Shown: piece after piece, positions 41,796 through 50,401 of the stretch | How the letters are laid out: every line of letters starts with the position of its first letter | Position numbering within the stretch: position 1 is the first letter of the stretch | Notes under the pieces: model-generated | What the model saw: the letters and a program-made list of their open reading frames with translations, nothing else | The model's database searches: none | What the model was told of the DNA's origin: nothing | NCBI GenBank assembly: GCA_963705835.1 | Contig: CAVPLC010000080.1 | Location: forward strand, 62,001-126,000 | Reading direction: 5' to 3' | DNA from: Palsa-504 sp963705835 | GTDB taxonomy: Bacteria; Actinomycetota; Actinomycetes; Streptosporangiales; Streptosporangiaceae | Length of the DNA stretch: 64,000 bases | Made by a program: the position numbers and the translations under genes

Positions 41796-43133
41796 TCAGC
41801 TGGCCAGCGCGCGGAGGGGTACGACCAGGTAGCGGTAGTCCGGAGCGGACTCGTCGCCGGGCTTGGGACTGCCGGTGATCAGGGCCGGTTTCGTGGGGCT
41901 GGTGAACTGCAGGCGGATGCGGCCTTCCTCGGGCGACGAGTTGCCGTCCCGGTCGGCGTCCTTGGCGTCCCTGGCGTCCTTGGCGTCCTTGGCGTCCTTG
42001 GCGTCCTTGGCGTCCTTGGCGTCTGGCGGAGTGACCGCGGCCGCGGTCAGCGCCGCGGCAAGGCCGTCGAGCAGATACTGCGGGCTGAACGCGATCGCGG
42101 ATTCGTCGCCCGAAAACTCGGCGGCCACGCTCTCCCTGGCCCGCGCCTGGCCCTTGGTGCCGGCCTCGATGGTGACCCGGCCCGGCTCGAAGGACAGCCG
42201 CACCGAGCTGCCCCGCTCGGCGACGAGCGCGACCCGCCTGACCGCCTCGGCGAGCCGGGCCGCCGGCATGTCCGCGCAGCTGCCGAAGTCCGCCGGGAAC
42301 TTGGAGCTGTACTTGATGTACTCCCCCGCGATCAGGCGGGTGGTCAGCCGCCGCCCGCCCGACTCGAACCCGATCATCGCGTCGGCGGCCCGCAGCGACC
42401 CGGCCGGGTCGGCGTCGACCCCTTGGCCCCCTTGGGCCGCCTGGCCGGACCCCGAAGACCCTCCGGACCCGGCGCGGTCCGCTCCGCGGGTCATGATGCG
42501 GACCGGGACGCCGGGCGCCATCATCCGGGCGGCGTCGGCCAGCGTCTTGGCGGGCACCAGGAGCGTGCTGCGGACGCCCGCGCGGGTGGGACTCCAGGCG
42601 AGCTCGCGGATAGCCAGGCGGTAGCGGTCGGTGGCCACCAGGTTGATGACCTCGCCGTCGATCTCGACGTTCACGCCGGTGATGACGGGCAGCGTGTCGT
42701 CCCGGCTCGCCGCCGGGGTGACCTGGCCGATCGCGGTGGCGAACACGCCGCCGTCGACGGTGCCGGCCAGCCGCGGCAGCTCCGGCAGCCTCGGGTACTC
42801 CCCGATGGGCAGCGTCACCAGGCTGAACGAGGCCGGCCCGCAGGTCACAGTCACGTCATCGGTGTCGTCGACCTCGACCGGATGGCCCGGCAGGCTGCGG
42901 GTGATCTCCGCCAGCAGCCGCCCCGGCACCAGCGCGACGCCCGGCTCGGCGACGTCCGCCTCGACGTGGATTCGGGCCGATACCTCGTAGTCGAAGCAGG
43001 ACAGGGTCAGGCCGTCCGGGGTGGCCTGCAGCAGCAGCCCGGACAAGATCGGCAGCACGGGCCGGGACGGCAGTGATCGCGCCACCCAGGCGACCGCCTC
43101 AGCCAGCACGTCGCGCTCCACCACGAACCGCAT
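41796..43133 (-). CDS. dnaN: DNA polymerase III beta subunit (sliding clamp) paralogue
   Basis: About 445 residues with the three clamp domains: MRFVVERDVLAEAVAWVARSLPSRPVLPIL, LPVITGVNVEIDGEVINLVATDRYRLA and a C-terminal YLVVPLRAL ending. It is not in a dnaA-recF context, so it is probably a second clamp beside the main dnaN. Two low-complexity insertions are unusual: a Gly/Ser/Gln segment (about residues 232-258) and a (Asp-Ala-Lys)n tract (about residues 372-394) encoded by a 9-base tandem repeat. ATG 43133 is preceded by GGAGGCGGCGGAG. Clamp paralogues could support specialised polymerases or repair; the role here is not known. Confidence 0.9.
   Translation of the reverse strand: MRFVVERDVLAEAVAWVARSLPSRPVLPILSGLLLQATPDGLTLSCFDYEVSARIHVEADVAEPGVALVPGRLLAEITRSLPGHPVEVDDTDDVTVTCGPASFSLVTLPIGEYPRLPELPRLAGTVDGGVFATAIGQVTPAASRDDTLPVITGVNVEIDGEVINLVATDRYRLAIRELAWSPTRAGVRSTLLVPAKTLADAARMMAPGVPVRIMTRGADRAGSGGSSGSGQAAQGGQGVDADPAGSLRAADAMIGFESGGRRLTTRLIAGEYIKYSSKFPADFGSCADMPAARLAEAVRRVALVAERGSSVRLSFEPGRVTIEAGTKGQARARESVAAEFSGDESAIAFSPQYLLDGLAAALTAAAVTPPDAKDAKDAKDAKDAKDARDAKDADRDGNSSPEEGRIRLQFTSPTKPALITGSPKPGDESAPDYRYLVVPLRALAS
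41955..42023 (+). repeat. 9-nt tandem repeat (GGCGTCCTT) in clamp gene
   Basis: Seven full copies of GGCGTCCTT (41955-42017; one carries CCCT) plus a partial copy to 42023. They encode repeated Asp-Ala-Lys in the clamp paralogue on the minus strand. Copy number can change by slippage without breaking the frame. Confidence 0.9.
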
Positions 43134-43367
43134 CTCCGCCGCCTCCATCTCGCGAAATGCCATATGCCTTCACACGCATACTCGCACGAGGCACTGACAT
43201 TCTCGGGGGTCCGAATCGAAACAACGGACAAGTTCTGACGTCGACGCGGAGCTTGTCCGGCGAGGCGCACCCAACCCGACCAGCGTCTGCCGCTTGGCGA
43301 CCCTATGGCTGCACTGCTATTTGCGGGTCTATTTCTGAGCTATTTTCTGAGCTACCATCCGGGCTAT

Positions 43368-43397
43368 TTGCCGGGAGTATACGTCGAGTGTATGCTC
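43368..43397 (+). promoter_or_regulatory. padR promoter and dyad operator, leaderless
   Basis: -35 TTGCCG (43368-43373), a 17-base spacer and -10 TATGCT (43391-43396). The ATG at 43404 is seven bases after the -10, so the transcript is probably leaderless. A dyad GAGTATAC (43375-43382) / GTGTATGCTC (43388-43397) overlaps the promoter, as expected for PadR autoregulation. Confidence 0.65.
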
Positions 43398-43403
43398 TCT
43401 GGT

Positions 43404-43928
43404 ATGAGCGTTGCGCTGACACTGCTGGGTCTGCTGGAGCGGGAGCCGAGTCACGGCTACGACCTCAAGCGGGACTACGACACCTACTTCGGCCGGGGTA
43501 AGCCGCTGCCCTACGGCCAGGTCTACGCGACCTTGTCCCGGCTGGCCCGGGACGGCAAGGCGATCGCCGGGCCGGCCGAGCACGGCGAGGGACCCGACCG
43601 CAAGCGCTACACGATCACCGAAGCCGGCGTCGCTGACGTCGAGCAGTGGCTGCTGGAGCCGGCCACGCCCGAGCCGCACCTGCAGACGGTGCTGTTCGCC
43701 AAGGTCGTGCTGGCCCTGATGCTGGGCCGCCCCGCCGCCAGGTACCTGGACCTCCAGCGGGCGGCCCACCTGCAGCGGATGCGCGAGCTGACCGAGCTGA
43801 AGCAGCGCGGCGAGGTGGTCGACACCCTGCTCGCCGACTATGGCCTGTACCACCTGGAGGCAGACTTGCGATGGATGGACCACACCGCGGCCCGGCTGGA
43901 CCTGCTCGCGCGGGCGGTGCGCCAGTGA
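43404..43928 (+). CDS. PadR-family transcriptional regulator
   Basis: A 174-residue PadR regulator: N-terminal winged helix (ALTLLGLLEREPSHGYDLKRDYD, LPYGQVYATLSRLARDGKA, RKRYTITEAGVADVEQWL) and a helical dimerisation tail. ATG 43404 is chosen because of the -10 box seven bases upstream and family length. It overlaps the next gene as GTGA, so the two are coupled. PadR proteins typically repress an adjacent multidrug or antimicrobial-peptide exporter and release on ligand binding; the adjacent ABC exporter fits. Confidence 0.93.
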   Translation: MSVALTLLGLLEREPSHGYDLKRDYDTYFGRGKPLPYGQVYATLSRLARDGKAIAGPAEHGEGPDRKRYTITEAGVADVEQWLLEPATPEPHLQTVLFAKVVLALMLGRPAARYLDLQRAAHLQRMRELTELKQRGEVVDTLLADYGLYHLEADLRWMDHTAARLDLLARAVRQ

Positions 43929-46900
43929 GCGCGATCATCGAGGCCCAGAACGTGGTGAAGTCGTTCGGGCAGACGCCGGCGCTGCGCGGCGCCTCGCTGG
44001 GAGTCCGGCAGGGCGAGATCGTCGCGGTGATGGGGCCGAGCGGATCGGGCAAGTCCACCTTGCTGCACTGCCTGGCGGGCATCCTGGTCCCCGAGGAGGG
44101 CGAGGTCTGTTTCGGCGGGCAGCGGCTGGACACCCTGAGCGACGACCGGCGCAGCGCGCTGCGCCGGGACCGGTTCGGGTTCGTGTTCCAGTCCGGTCAG
44201 CTGGTCCCCGAGCTGACCGCCGAAGAGAACGTCGCCCTGCCGCTGCTGCTGTCCGGAACCCGCCGCGGCCCGGCGATGACGGCGGCCAGGAACTGGTTCG
44301 TTACGCTCGGCCTGGACGGGCTCGAGCACCGCAGGTCCGGGGAGCTGTCCGGCGGGCAGGCCCAGCGCGTCGCGCTGGCCCGCGGCCTGGTCGCCGATCC
44401 TGAGGTACTGTTCGCCGACGAGCCGACCGGGTCGCTCGACTCGGTGTCCGGGGAACTGGTGATGGACCTGCTGACCGGCGCCGCCCGTGAGCACGGCACC
44501 ACCGTCATCCTGGTCACCCACGACGCCCGGGTCGCCGCCTACGCCGACCGGGAGGTCGTCGTCACGCGACGGCAGGGTCAGCACGCTCACCGGGGCCAAG
44601 CCGTGATCCCCCTCGCACTGCGGCTGGTGATCAGCGGCGGCCGCGAGGCCGTCATCCGGTTCCTCGTCCTGGCCGTCGCGGTCGGGCTTGGCGTCGGCCT
44701 GCTGCTGACCGCCGTGGCCGCGACCAACGCGGTCACCGCCTGGAACAACAGCCACGCATGGTACTGGACCGGTACCGCGGCCGTGCCCGCGGGCCCGGCG
44801 GCGGGCATCGCCCCGCTGTGGTGGCAGCCGAGCGGTGACACCTTCGCCGGCCAGCAGATCGACCGCTTCGACGTGGCCGCCACCGGTGCCTCGTCACCAG
44901 TGCCGCCGGGCATCACCCATGACCCGGGCCCTGGCCAGTACTACGCCTCGCCCGCGCTCGCCGCGCTGCTGCGCAGCACCCCGGCGAGCCAGCTGGCCGA
45001 CCGGTACCCCGGCCGCCTGGCCGGCACGATCGGCGACGCCGCGCTGTCGTCACCGGACTCGCTGGTCATCATCGTCGGGCACACCCCGGCGCAACTGGCG
45101 GGCACGCCCAACAGCGTGCAGGTGACGTCGATCGCCACGGCGGTGCCCGGCAGATTCGATGCCCGGGTGAACCCCAAGGGCCTGGACTACCAGCCGCCCA
45201 GCGCGGGAGTCGAGTCGATCAGCATCGACTTCATCCTGTCCGTCGTGGCGCTGGCCATGCTGGCCCCGGTGCTGATCTTCATCGCCACCGCGACCCGGCT
45301 GTCGGCCGCCCGCCGCGAGCAGCGGTTCGCGGCGATGCGGCTGGTCGGCGCGACCCGCAGGCAGGTCTCCCTGCTCGCCGCCACCGAATCGACGACGGCC
45401 GCGGTCCTCGGGGTGGCAGCCGGCTTCGGGATCTTCTTCCTGCTGCGTGCCCCGGTCGCGGGCATCCCGTTCCTCGGCGAGCCGTTCTTCCCCGCCGACA
45501 TGTCCCTCAGCCCGCAAGACATCCTCGCGGTCGCGATCGGCGTGCCCGTGGCCGCAGCCGTGGCGGCCCGGCTGGCGCTGCACCGGGTGCACATCTCACC
45601 GCTCGGCGTCGCCCGCCGGACAACGCCGCCGCCGCCGCGGGCCTGGCGGGCGCTGCCGCTGCTGGCCGGCCTCGCCGAGCTCGGCTTCTTCGTCGTGCGC
45701 GGCACCCCGGCATCCCCGGGCGGGGAGGTCTGGGCGCTCCTGTCCGGCTTCCTGCTCATCATCGTCGGCCTGGTCATCGCGGGCCCGTGGCTCACCATGG
45801 CCGCGGCGCGGGTCATGGCCCGGCGGACCAGCCGCCCCGGCGCGCTGATCGCCGCCCGGCGCCTCGCCGACGACCCGAGGGCCGCCTTCCGCGCCGTCAG
45901 CGGCCTGGTGCTGGCCCTGTTCGTCACCACCGTCGCCGTGGTGGGCATCACCACGCAGGACGCCAAGGACCTCACGCGGTTTGCCACCCCCGCGGCCGCG
46001 GCCGTGGTGACGGACCAGCTGGCGGCGTCGGGCTTCTTCAGGTCCTCGCAAGAACCCGCCGAGTCAGGCGCGGGACCGGCCGCGCCCGCCGGGCCGCTCG
46101 CGGCACAGCTGCGCGCGATTCCCGGCGTCCAGGGGGTGGTCGTGGTCCGCGCGGACCCGAAGCTGACCATCCCTGGGACGTTCCACAACCTCGGCACCTA
46201 CACGGGCGGCTCCAGCCCCTTGCCGGCGGGCGTGGTCTCGTGCGCGCAGCTCGCGACCGTTCCCGCCCTGGGCCGCTGCCCGGCCGGAGCGATGGCGGTG
46301 GCGTTCCCGGAAGACGGGTTCGGCGGTCCTCTGGACGGCACGACGTCGGCCGGGATCACCTGGCCGGCCGTGAACGTCCCGGCCTCGCGGCTTGACAGCC
46401 TCGGAGTGGACGCCATCAACGTGGGGACGAACGGCTCCGTGCCGGCGATCGAACAGGCGAGGACGGTGCTTGAGGACGCGCACGCATATCCCGCCCCCAG
46501 CACGCCGTCCACCCTCGGCGACCTGATCAGGCAGGAAAATTCCGGCGAGGACGCCTACCGGCAGCTCGCGAACACGATGATCCTGGTCAGCCTGCCGATC
46601 GCCGGCTGCACGCTCGCCGCGGCCATCGCGGCCGGGCTCGCCGACCGCAAGCGGCCGTTCAGCCTGCTGCGGCTGACCGGCGCCCGGCTCGCCATGCTGC
46701 GCCGCGTCGTCGCGCTGGAAAGCGCCGTCCCGCTGCTCGCCGTCGCCGCCGTCGCGATCGGCACCGGGTTCGCCGCCTCCGCGGAGTACGCCTCCGTGGC
46801 GCAGCACTACCCGATGGTGGCGCCCGGCGCCGCGTACTACTTCATCACCGCGGGCGGGATCCTGGCGGCCCTCGGCATCATCGCGGTCACCTTCCCGCTG

Positions 46901-46942
46901 CTGGCGCGCATCACCGGACCCGAGGTCGCGAGAAACGAATGA
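43925..46942 (+). CDS. Fused ABC ATPase-FtsX/MacB-type permease
   Basis: About 1005 residues in one frame. Residues about 1-225 are an LolD/MacB-type ATPase (Walker A GPSGSGKST, LSGGQAQRVALARG, FADEPTGSLDS). Residues about 228-1005 are a permease with FtsX domains (LIFIATATRLSAARREQRFAAMRLVGA; a second near the C-terminus) and a large extracellular loop. These halves are usually separate, overlapping genes in actinobacteria. Here GTGATC at the junction (near 44602) is in frame, so they are fused, by design or by a single indel. GTG 43925 overlaps padR. The likely role is peptide or drug efflux or resistance. Confidence 0.9.
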   Translation: MSAIIEAQNVVKSFGQTPALRGASLGVRQGEIVAVMGPSGSGKSTLLHCLAGILVPEEGEVCFGGQRLDTLSDDRRSALRRDRFGFVFQSGQLVPELTAEENVALPLLLSGTRRGPAMTAARNWFVTLGLDGLEHRRSGELSGGQAQRVALARGLVADPEVLFADEPTGSLDSVSGELVMDLLTGAAREHGTTVILVTHDARVAAYADREVVVTRRQGQHAHRGQAVIPLALRLVISGGREAVIRFLVLAVAVGLGVGLLLTAVAATNAVTAWNNSHAWYWTGTAAVPAGPAAGIAPLWWQPSGDTFAGQQIDRFDVAATGASSPVPPGITHDPGPGQYYASPALAALLRSTPASQLADRYPGRLAGTIGDAALSSPDSLVIIVGHTPAQLAGTPNSVQVTSIATAVPGRFDARVNPKGLDYQPPSAGVESISIDFILSVVALAMLAPVLIFIATATRLSAARREQRFAAMRLVGATRRQVSLLAATESTTAAVLGVAAGFGIFFLLRAPVAGIPFLGEPFFPADMSLSPQDILAVAIGVPVAAAVAARLALHRVHISPLGVARRTTPPPPRAWRALPLLAGLAELGFFVVRGTPASPGGEVWALLSGFLLIIVGLVIAGPWLTMAAARVMARRTSRPGALIAARRLADDPRAAFRAVSGLVLALFVTTVAVVGITTQDAKDLTRFATPAAAAVVTDQLAASGFFRSSQEPAESGAGPAAPAGPLAAQLRAIPGVQGVVVVRADPKLTIPGTFHNLGTYTGGSSPLPAGVVSCAQLATVPALGRCPAGAMAVAFPEDGFGGPLDGTTSAGITWPAVNVPASRLDSLGVDAINVGTNGSVPAIEQARTVLEDAHAYPAPSTPSTLGDLIRQENSGEDAYRQLANTMILVSLPIAGCTLAAAIAAGLADRKRPFSLLRLTGARLAMLRRVVALESAVPLLAVAAVAIGTGFAASAEYASVAQHYPMVAPGAAYYFITAGGILAALGIIAVTFPLLARITGPEVARNE

Positions 46943-47026
46943 GCGGCGCGGCGCCTCGGCGGTGCGGCAGGAGCGTCTCCCGTGCCCGCCAAGCGCCTAG
47001 CAGACGACCACGGGGGCGAATCGGCG

Positions 47027-47290
47027 CTAGGTGAGCAGGCCGGGGGGCGCGGAGTCCAGGGTGGCCTGGATCGCCTTGACCAGCGCACGGGCCGATTCGG
47101 CGGTGAGTTCCACCGCGACGCGCGCCGACGGCCCGGCGCCCGGGTCGAGGAAGTCGATGTTGAGGGTGTGCTCGGCCTGCGCGTGTACCGGGTGATCGAA
47201 GTACACGCTCGCGTCGGTAACGGTGAACCAGCCGGTAGACCCCTTCCCGCTGCCACTGATCGAGATCTTCTCCGTCAGGTACGTGCACAT
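47027..47290 (-). CDS. DUF6295-type small protein
   Basis: An 87-residue protein beginning MCTYLTEKISISGSGKGSTGWF, matching the DUF6295 family of small actinobacterial proteins (SVYFDHP, HTLNIDF, VAVELTAESARALVKAIQATLD). It has one N-terminal Cys but no signal peptide. GAGAGGAG precedes the ATG at 47290. A much longer open frame continues upstream but is antisense to the aldo/keto reductase. Function unknown. Confidence 0.85.
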   Translation of the reverse strand: MCTYLTEKISISGSGKGSTGWFTVTDASVYFDHPVHAQAEHTLNIDFLDPGAGPSARVAVELTAESARALVKAIQATLDSAPPGLLT

Positions 47291-47374
47291 CACGACTCCT
47301 CTCACCGCCGACGATAACAGGAGCGGGCAGGCCACCTCTCGGGGCCGGCCGGCGCCAGTGAAAGACTTTCCCGC

Positions 47375-48400
47375 ATGACCTACATTGCCGCCGACGATCG
47401 TTACAGCAAGCTCCCCTACCGTCGCTGCGGGCGGAGCGGGGTGCTGCTGCCCGAGGTCTCGCTCGGGTTGTGGCAGAACTTCGGTGACGGCAAGCCGGCC
47501 GAGGTCCAGCGGGCGATCCTGCGCCGGGCGTTCGACCTGGGTGTGACGCACTTCGACCTGGCCAACAACTACGGGCCGCCGTACGGCAGCGCGGAGATCA
47601 ACTTCGGCCGGATCATGCGCGAGGACCTGCGGCCCTACCGCGACGAGCTGATCATCTCGACCAAGGCCGGCTACGACATGTGGCCCGGGCCCTACGGCGA
47701 CCACGGCTCCCGAAAGTACCTGCTGGCCAGCCTGGATCAGTCGCTCAAGCGGATGGGCCTGGAGTACGTCGACATCTTCTACTCGCACCGGTTCGACCCC
47801 GACACCCCGCTCGAGGAGACGATGGGCGCGCTGGACACCGCGGTCCGGTCGGGCAAGGCGCTCTACGCGGGCATTTCTTCTTATTCTGCCGAACGGACCA
47901 CGGAGGCCGTGTCCCTGCTCCGCAGCATGGGCACGCGGTTGCTGATCCATCAGCCGTCCTATTCCATGCTGAACCGCTGGATCGAGGGCGGCCTGCTGGA
48001 CGTGCTCGAGCGCGAGGGCGTCGGCTGCATCGCGTTCTCGCCGCTGGCCCAGGGGGTGCTCACCGGCAAGTACCTGAACGGCGTGCCGGCCGGGTCGCGG
48101 GCCAGCCTGAACGAGTCGCTGTCCGCGGACCAGATCACGCCGGCCACGCTCGCGCACGTCCGGGCGCTGAACGAGATCGCGAGGTCCCGGGGACAGTCGC
48201 TGGCTCAGCTGGCGCTGTCCTGGGCGCTGCGCGATCCGCGGGTGACGTCGGTGCTGATCGGCGCGAGCAGCGTGGCGCAGCTCGAGGAGAACCTGGGCGC
48301 GGCAGGCCACACCGACTTCACCCAGGAGGAGCTGGCCGCCATCGACCGCGACGCCGTGGATGCCGGCATCAACATCTGGGCCGCCTCCAGCGCCCACTAG
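47375..48400 (+). CDS. Aldo/keto reductase, L-glyceraldehyde-3-phosphate reductase type
   Basis: A 341-residue AKR14-like enzyme (YghZ/Gpr group): Asp61 (FDLANNYGPPYGSAE), Tyr66, Lys97 (ISTKAGY), His138 (FYSHRFD), and late LSWALRDPRVTSVLIGASS. It reduces small aldehydes and methylglyoxal with NADPH. Codons at residues 168-173 (GISSYSA) switch abruptly to A/T-rich ATT TCT TCT TAT TCT and coincide with a minus-strand CCGTTCGG site. Start ATG 47375. Confidence 0.93.
   Translation: MTYIAADDRYSKLPYRRCGRSGVLLPEVSLGLWQNFGDGKPAEVQRAILRRAFDLGVTHFDLANNYGPPYGSAEINFGRIMREDLRPYRDELIISTKAGYDMWPGPYGDHGSRKYLLASLDQSLKRMGLEYVDIFYSHRFDPDTPLEETMGALDTAVRSGKALYAGISSYSAERTTEAVSLLRSMGTRLLIHQPSYSMLNRWIEGGLLDVLEREGVGCIAFSPLAQGVLTGKYLNGVPAGSRASLNESLSADQITPATLAHVRALNEIARSRGQSLAQLALSWALRDPRVTSVLIGASSVAQLEENLGAAGHTDFTQEELAAIDRDAVDAGINIWAASSAH
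47876..47896 (-). repeat. CCGTTCGG + A/T tract, copy 4 (inside AKR gene)
   Basis: On the minus strand, CCGTTCGG (47889-47896 read in reverse) followed by CAGAATAAGAAGAAAT. It lies in the aldo/keto reductase gene, where GISSYS is encoded by uncharacteristic A/T-rich codons. The sequence before it on that strand (CTCCGTGGT) resembles that before copies 2 and 6. Confidence 0.5.
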
Positions 48401-48423
48401 GCGCCCGGCCCGGCCGGACCCAC

Positions 48424-50078
48424 TTACCCGGGCCTGGCGGGTGGTCCGTGGCTGCGGAAGACTTTGGTGCCGTCGGGGCTGCGGGCGGTGGTGGTGCCGT
48501 CCGGGTGCAGGGTGACGGTCCAGCCCCACTGGTGAATCACAACGTGGTGATGGAACCAGCAGAATAGCGCACAATCCCACACTGAGGTGGGGCCGCCGTC
48601 GGCCTGGTGGGTCAGGTGGTGCACCTCACACGCCGCCGCGGGCTGGTCGCAGCCGCCGGCCCAGCGGCAGTGCTGGTCGCGCAGGATGACCGCGCGGCGG
48701 ATCGCGGCCGGGATGTCCGCGCTGCGGCCGACATCCAGCGGCAGCGAGGGCCCGGCCAGCCGGGCGCCCAGCTGCCCGGTGCGCAGGAAGGAGGCCAGGC
48801 CGCCGGGGCCGGAGACCAGGTCGACGGCCCGGCCGATGATGGCGTGCTGGAGCATCTCCCGGGCCTGCCCGCCGGGTTCCGGGCCGGGCGGGCCGGGGTC
48901 ATCGGCGGCGGCCGCGGCCTGCCCGGGCTCGGGCGCGGGGCCGGGCGGACGGCTCTGACCGGCAGCGGGGACCGGATCGGTCCCGTGCCCGGAGCGGGCG
49001 GAGCTGGCCGGGCTGGGGCTGGCCGGGCTGGTGGTCCAGCCGGTCCAGCAGCACGCACAGCTTCACCAGCTCGTCCAGGACGGTGACGTCGACCTCGCCG
49101 GTGACCACGGGGATCACCGCGGCGTCGCAGGTCATGCCCCGGGCCGCCGGGCCGTCCAGCCACGCGCCGCCGTCGCTGCCGCTCACCGACGCGGCGGCCC
49201 GGTGCGCGGCCCACTTCGCGCGGACCGCGGTGATCCACTGGCCCTGCAGGACCGACCCGCCGTCCATCGCGCGCAGCTCGGGCAGGGAGACGTGCACCAT
49301 CGCCTTGACGGGCTGCCCGGCCCGGTCCGGGCAGCAGCCCGGCGGCGACCAGGCGGGTCATGGCTTCTTCGAGCGCGTCGTGGTAGCGCTGCTCGCGGGT
49401 CCGGGTGTCCTCGGCTCCTCTGGGGGCGGACAGCGACTCCAGCACGGCGGTGACCACGGCGGCGCATTCGGGGGTGAGGTCCCCGTCGATGAGGCCGGCG
49501 CCGTCATAGGTCGTCTCCACCCGGACCCGGCGGTCCTCAAAGGTGCGCTCCGGCTGGTCCTCATCGTGCAGGGACCGGGCGTAGATCTCCGCGGCCAGCT
49601 CGGCCAGGTCCTGCTGCCGGGCCCCGGCCCGCGCGGCCGCGACCAGGATCTGGTCGGCGGCGTCCCGGCACGAGGCCGGGATCTTGTCGGTCCACCGGCA
49701 GATGGTCGCGGCCATCGAGTCGGTCAGCACGTCGCCCTCGGCCAGCGCGGCGATGACCCGGGGGTGGCCGTCCACCCGGCGGGACCAGGCCAGGTGGGCG
49801 CGGGCGGCGGCCCTGGTGATGCGGGTCTGGTGGATCAGCCAGGACGTCGGGGAGTAGTCGGCGTCGGCGGTGTAGCCGCGGCCGGCGGTGAACGCGGCCA
49901 GGACCCGGGCCCGGGTCGCGGTGCTGACCGCGTCGTGCTGCTCCTGGGCCCGCAGGTACTCGGCCTGGGCCTGGGCGGTCATCGCGGCGGGGTCGGCGGC
50001 GGCCAGGTAGTCCTGCGCGGCGCGCGCCATGGCCATCGCCTCGCTCATGCTGGCGAAAGCGGGGGCGGGGGCGCTCAC
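48424..50078 (-). pseudogene. DUF222/HNH endonuclease with two frameshifts
   Basis: Three consecutive frames together make one DUF222-HNH protein. Start 50078 (MSAPAPAFASMSEAMAMARA) to about 49325 covers most of DUF222. A second frame runs from MVHVSLPELRAMDGG to DELVKLCVLLDRL (about 49300-49045). A third carries a Pro-rich linker and the HNH region (CRWAGGCDQP, HHLTHQADGGPTSVWDCALFCWFHHHVVIH). Removing one base near 49321-49326 (CCGG run) restores the first join; a second +1 shift lies near 49010-49060. Such genes are multicopy in actinobacteria and partly mobile. Copy is either decayed or affected by sequencing errors. Confidence 0.85.
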
Positions 50079-50171
50079 CGGGGGTCACCTCCGTTGCAGG
50101 CGCGCGGAATCGGCCGGGGGGCAGCTCTGCTGGGGGCGCGGGGAACGGGCCTGGACGAGGGTCAGGCGGGC

Positions 50172-50200
50172 CCGTTCGGAAGAATTAGATCTTATGATCT
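50172..50200 (+). repeat. CCGTTCGG + A/T tract, copy 5
   Basis: CCGTTCGG (50172-50179) followed by AAGAATTAGATCTTATGATC, about 95 bases upstream of the HNH gene start. The tract includes a short inverted repeat. Confidence 0.55.
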
Positions 50201-50269
50201 CTTGTTCGAGTTTAACCCAACCCGCTGACATTTTCAGGGAACGACACGCCGGGCGCGGATGATGAAGAG

Positions 50270-50341
50270 CTACAGCCAGAGGACGAGCAGGATCCCGACG
50301 AGCACAGCCGCTTCGGTGAGGATCCACCCCGACTGTGGCAC
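50270..50341 (-). CDS. Possible 23-residue membrane peptide
   Basis: A GTG-initiated ORF (MPQSGWILTEAAVLVGILLVLWL) ending in TAG at 50270-50272: a single hydrophobic helix after a short polar start, the usual form of small membrane peptides. There is no clear ribosome site, and so short an ORF could be chance. Reported with low confidence. Confidence 0.25.
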   Translation of the reverse strand: MPQSGWILTEAAVLVGILLVLWL

Positions 50342-50401
50342 GCCATGCTCGCGCGGACCTTGGCCTCAGGCACTAGCACTTGCCCTGGGACAGCGCGGAC
50401 C

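Larger units (their letters stand above)
50079..50401 (+). other. Intergenic region upstream of HNH gene
   Basis: About 323 bases between the HNH start and the dienelactone hydrolase stop. It holds CCGTTCGG copy 5, a short inverted repeat AGATC-ttat-GATCT (about 50187-50200) and a possible 23-residue hydrophobic peptide (50270-50341, minus). No other gene seen. Confidence 0.5.

Noticed and set aside
41955..42023. Tandem repeat considered as a CRISPR or minisatellite array
   Set aside because: Units are 9 bases with no spacers and translate in frame within the clamp gene; not CRISPR.
47291..48580. Upstream extension of the DUF6295 frame (over 400 codons)
   Set aside because: Antisense to the aldo/keto reductase; ribosome site and family length place the start at 47290.
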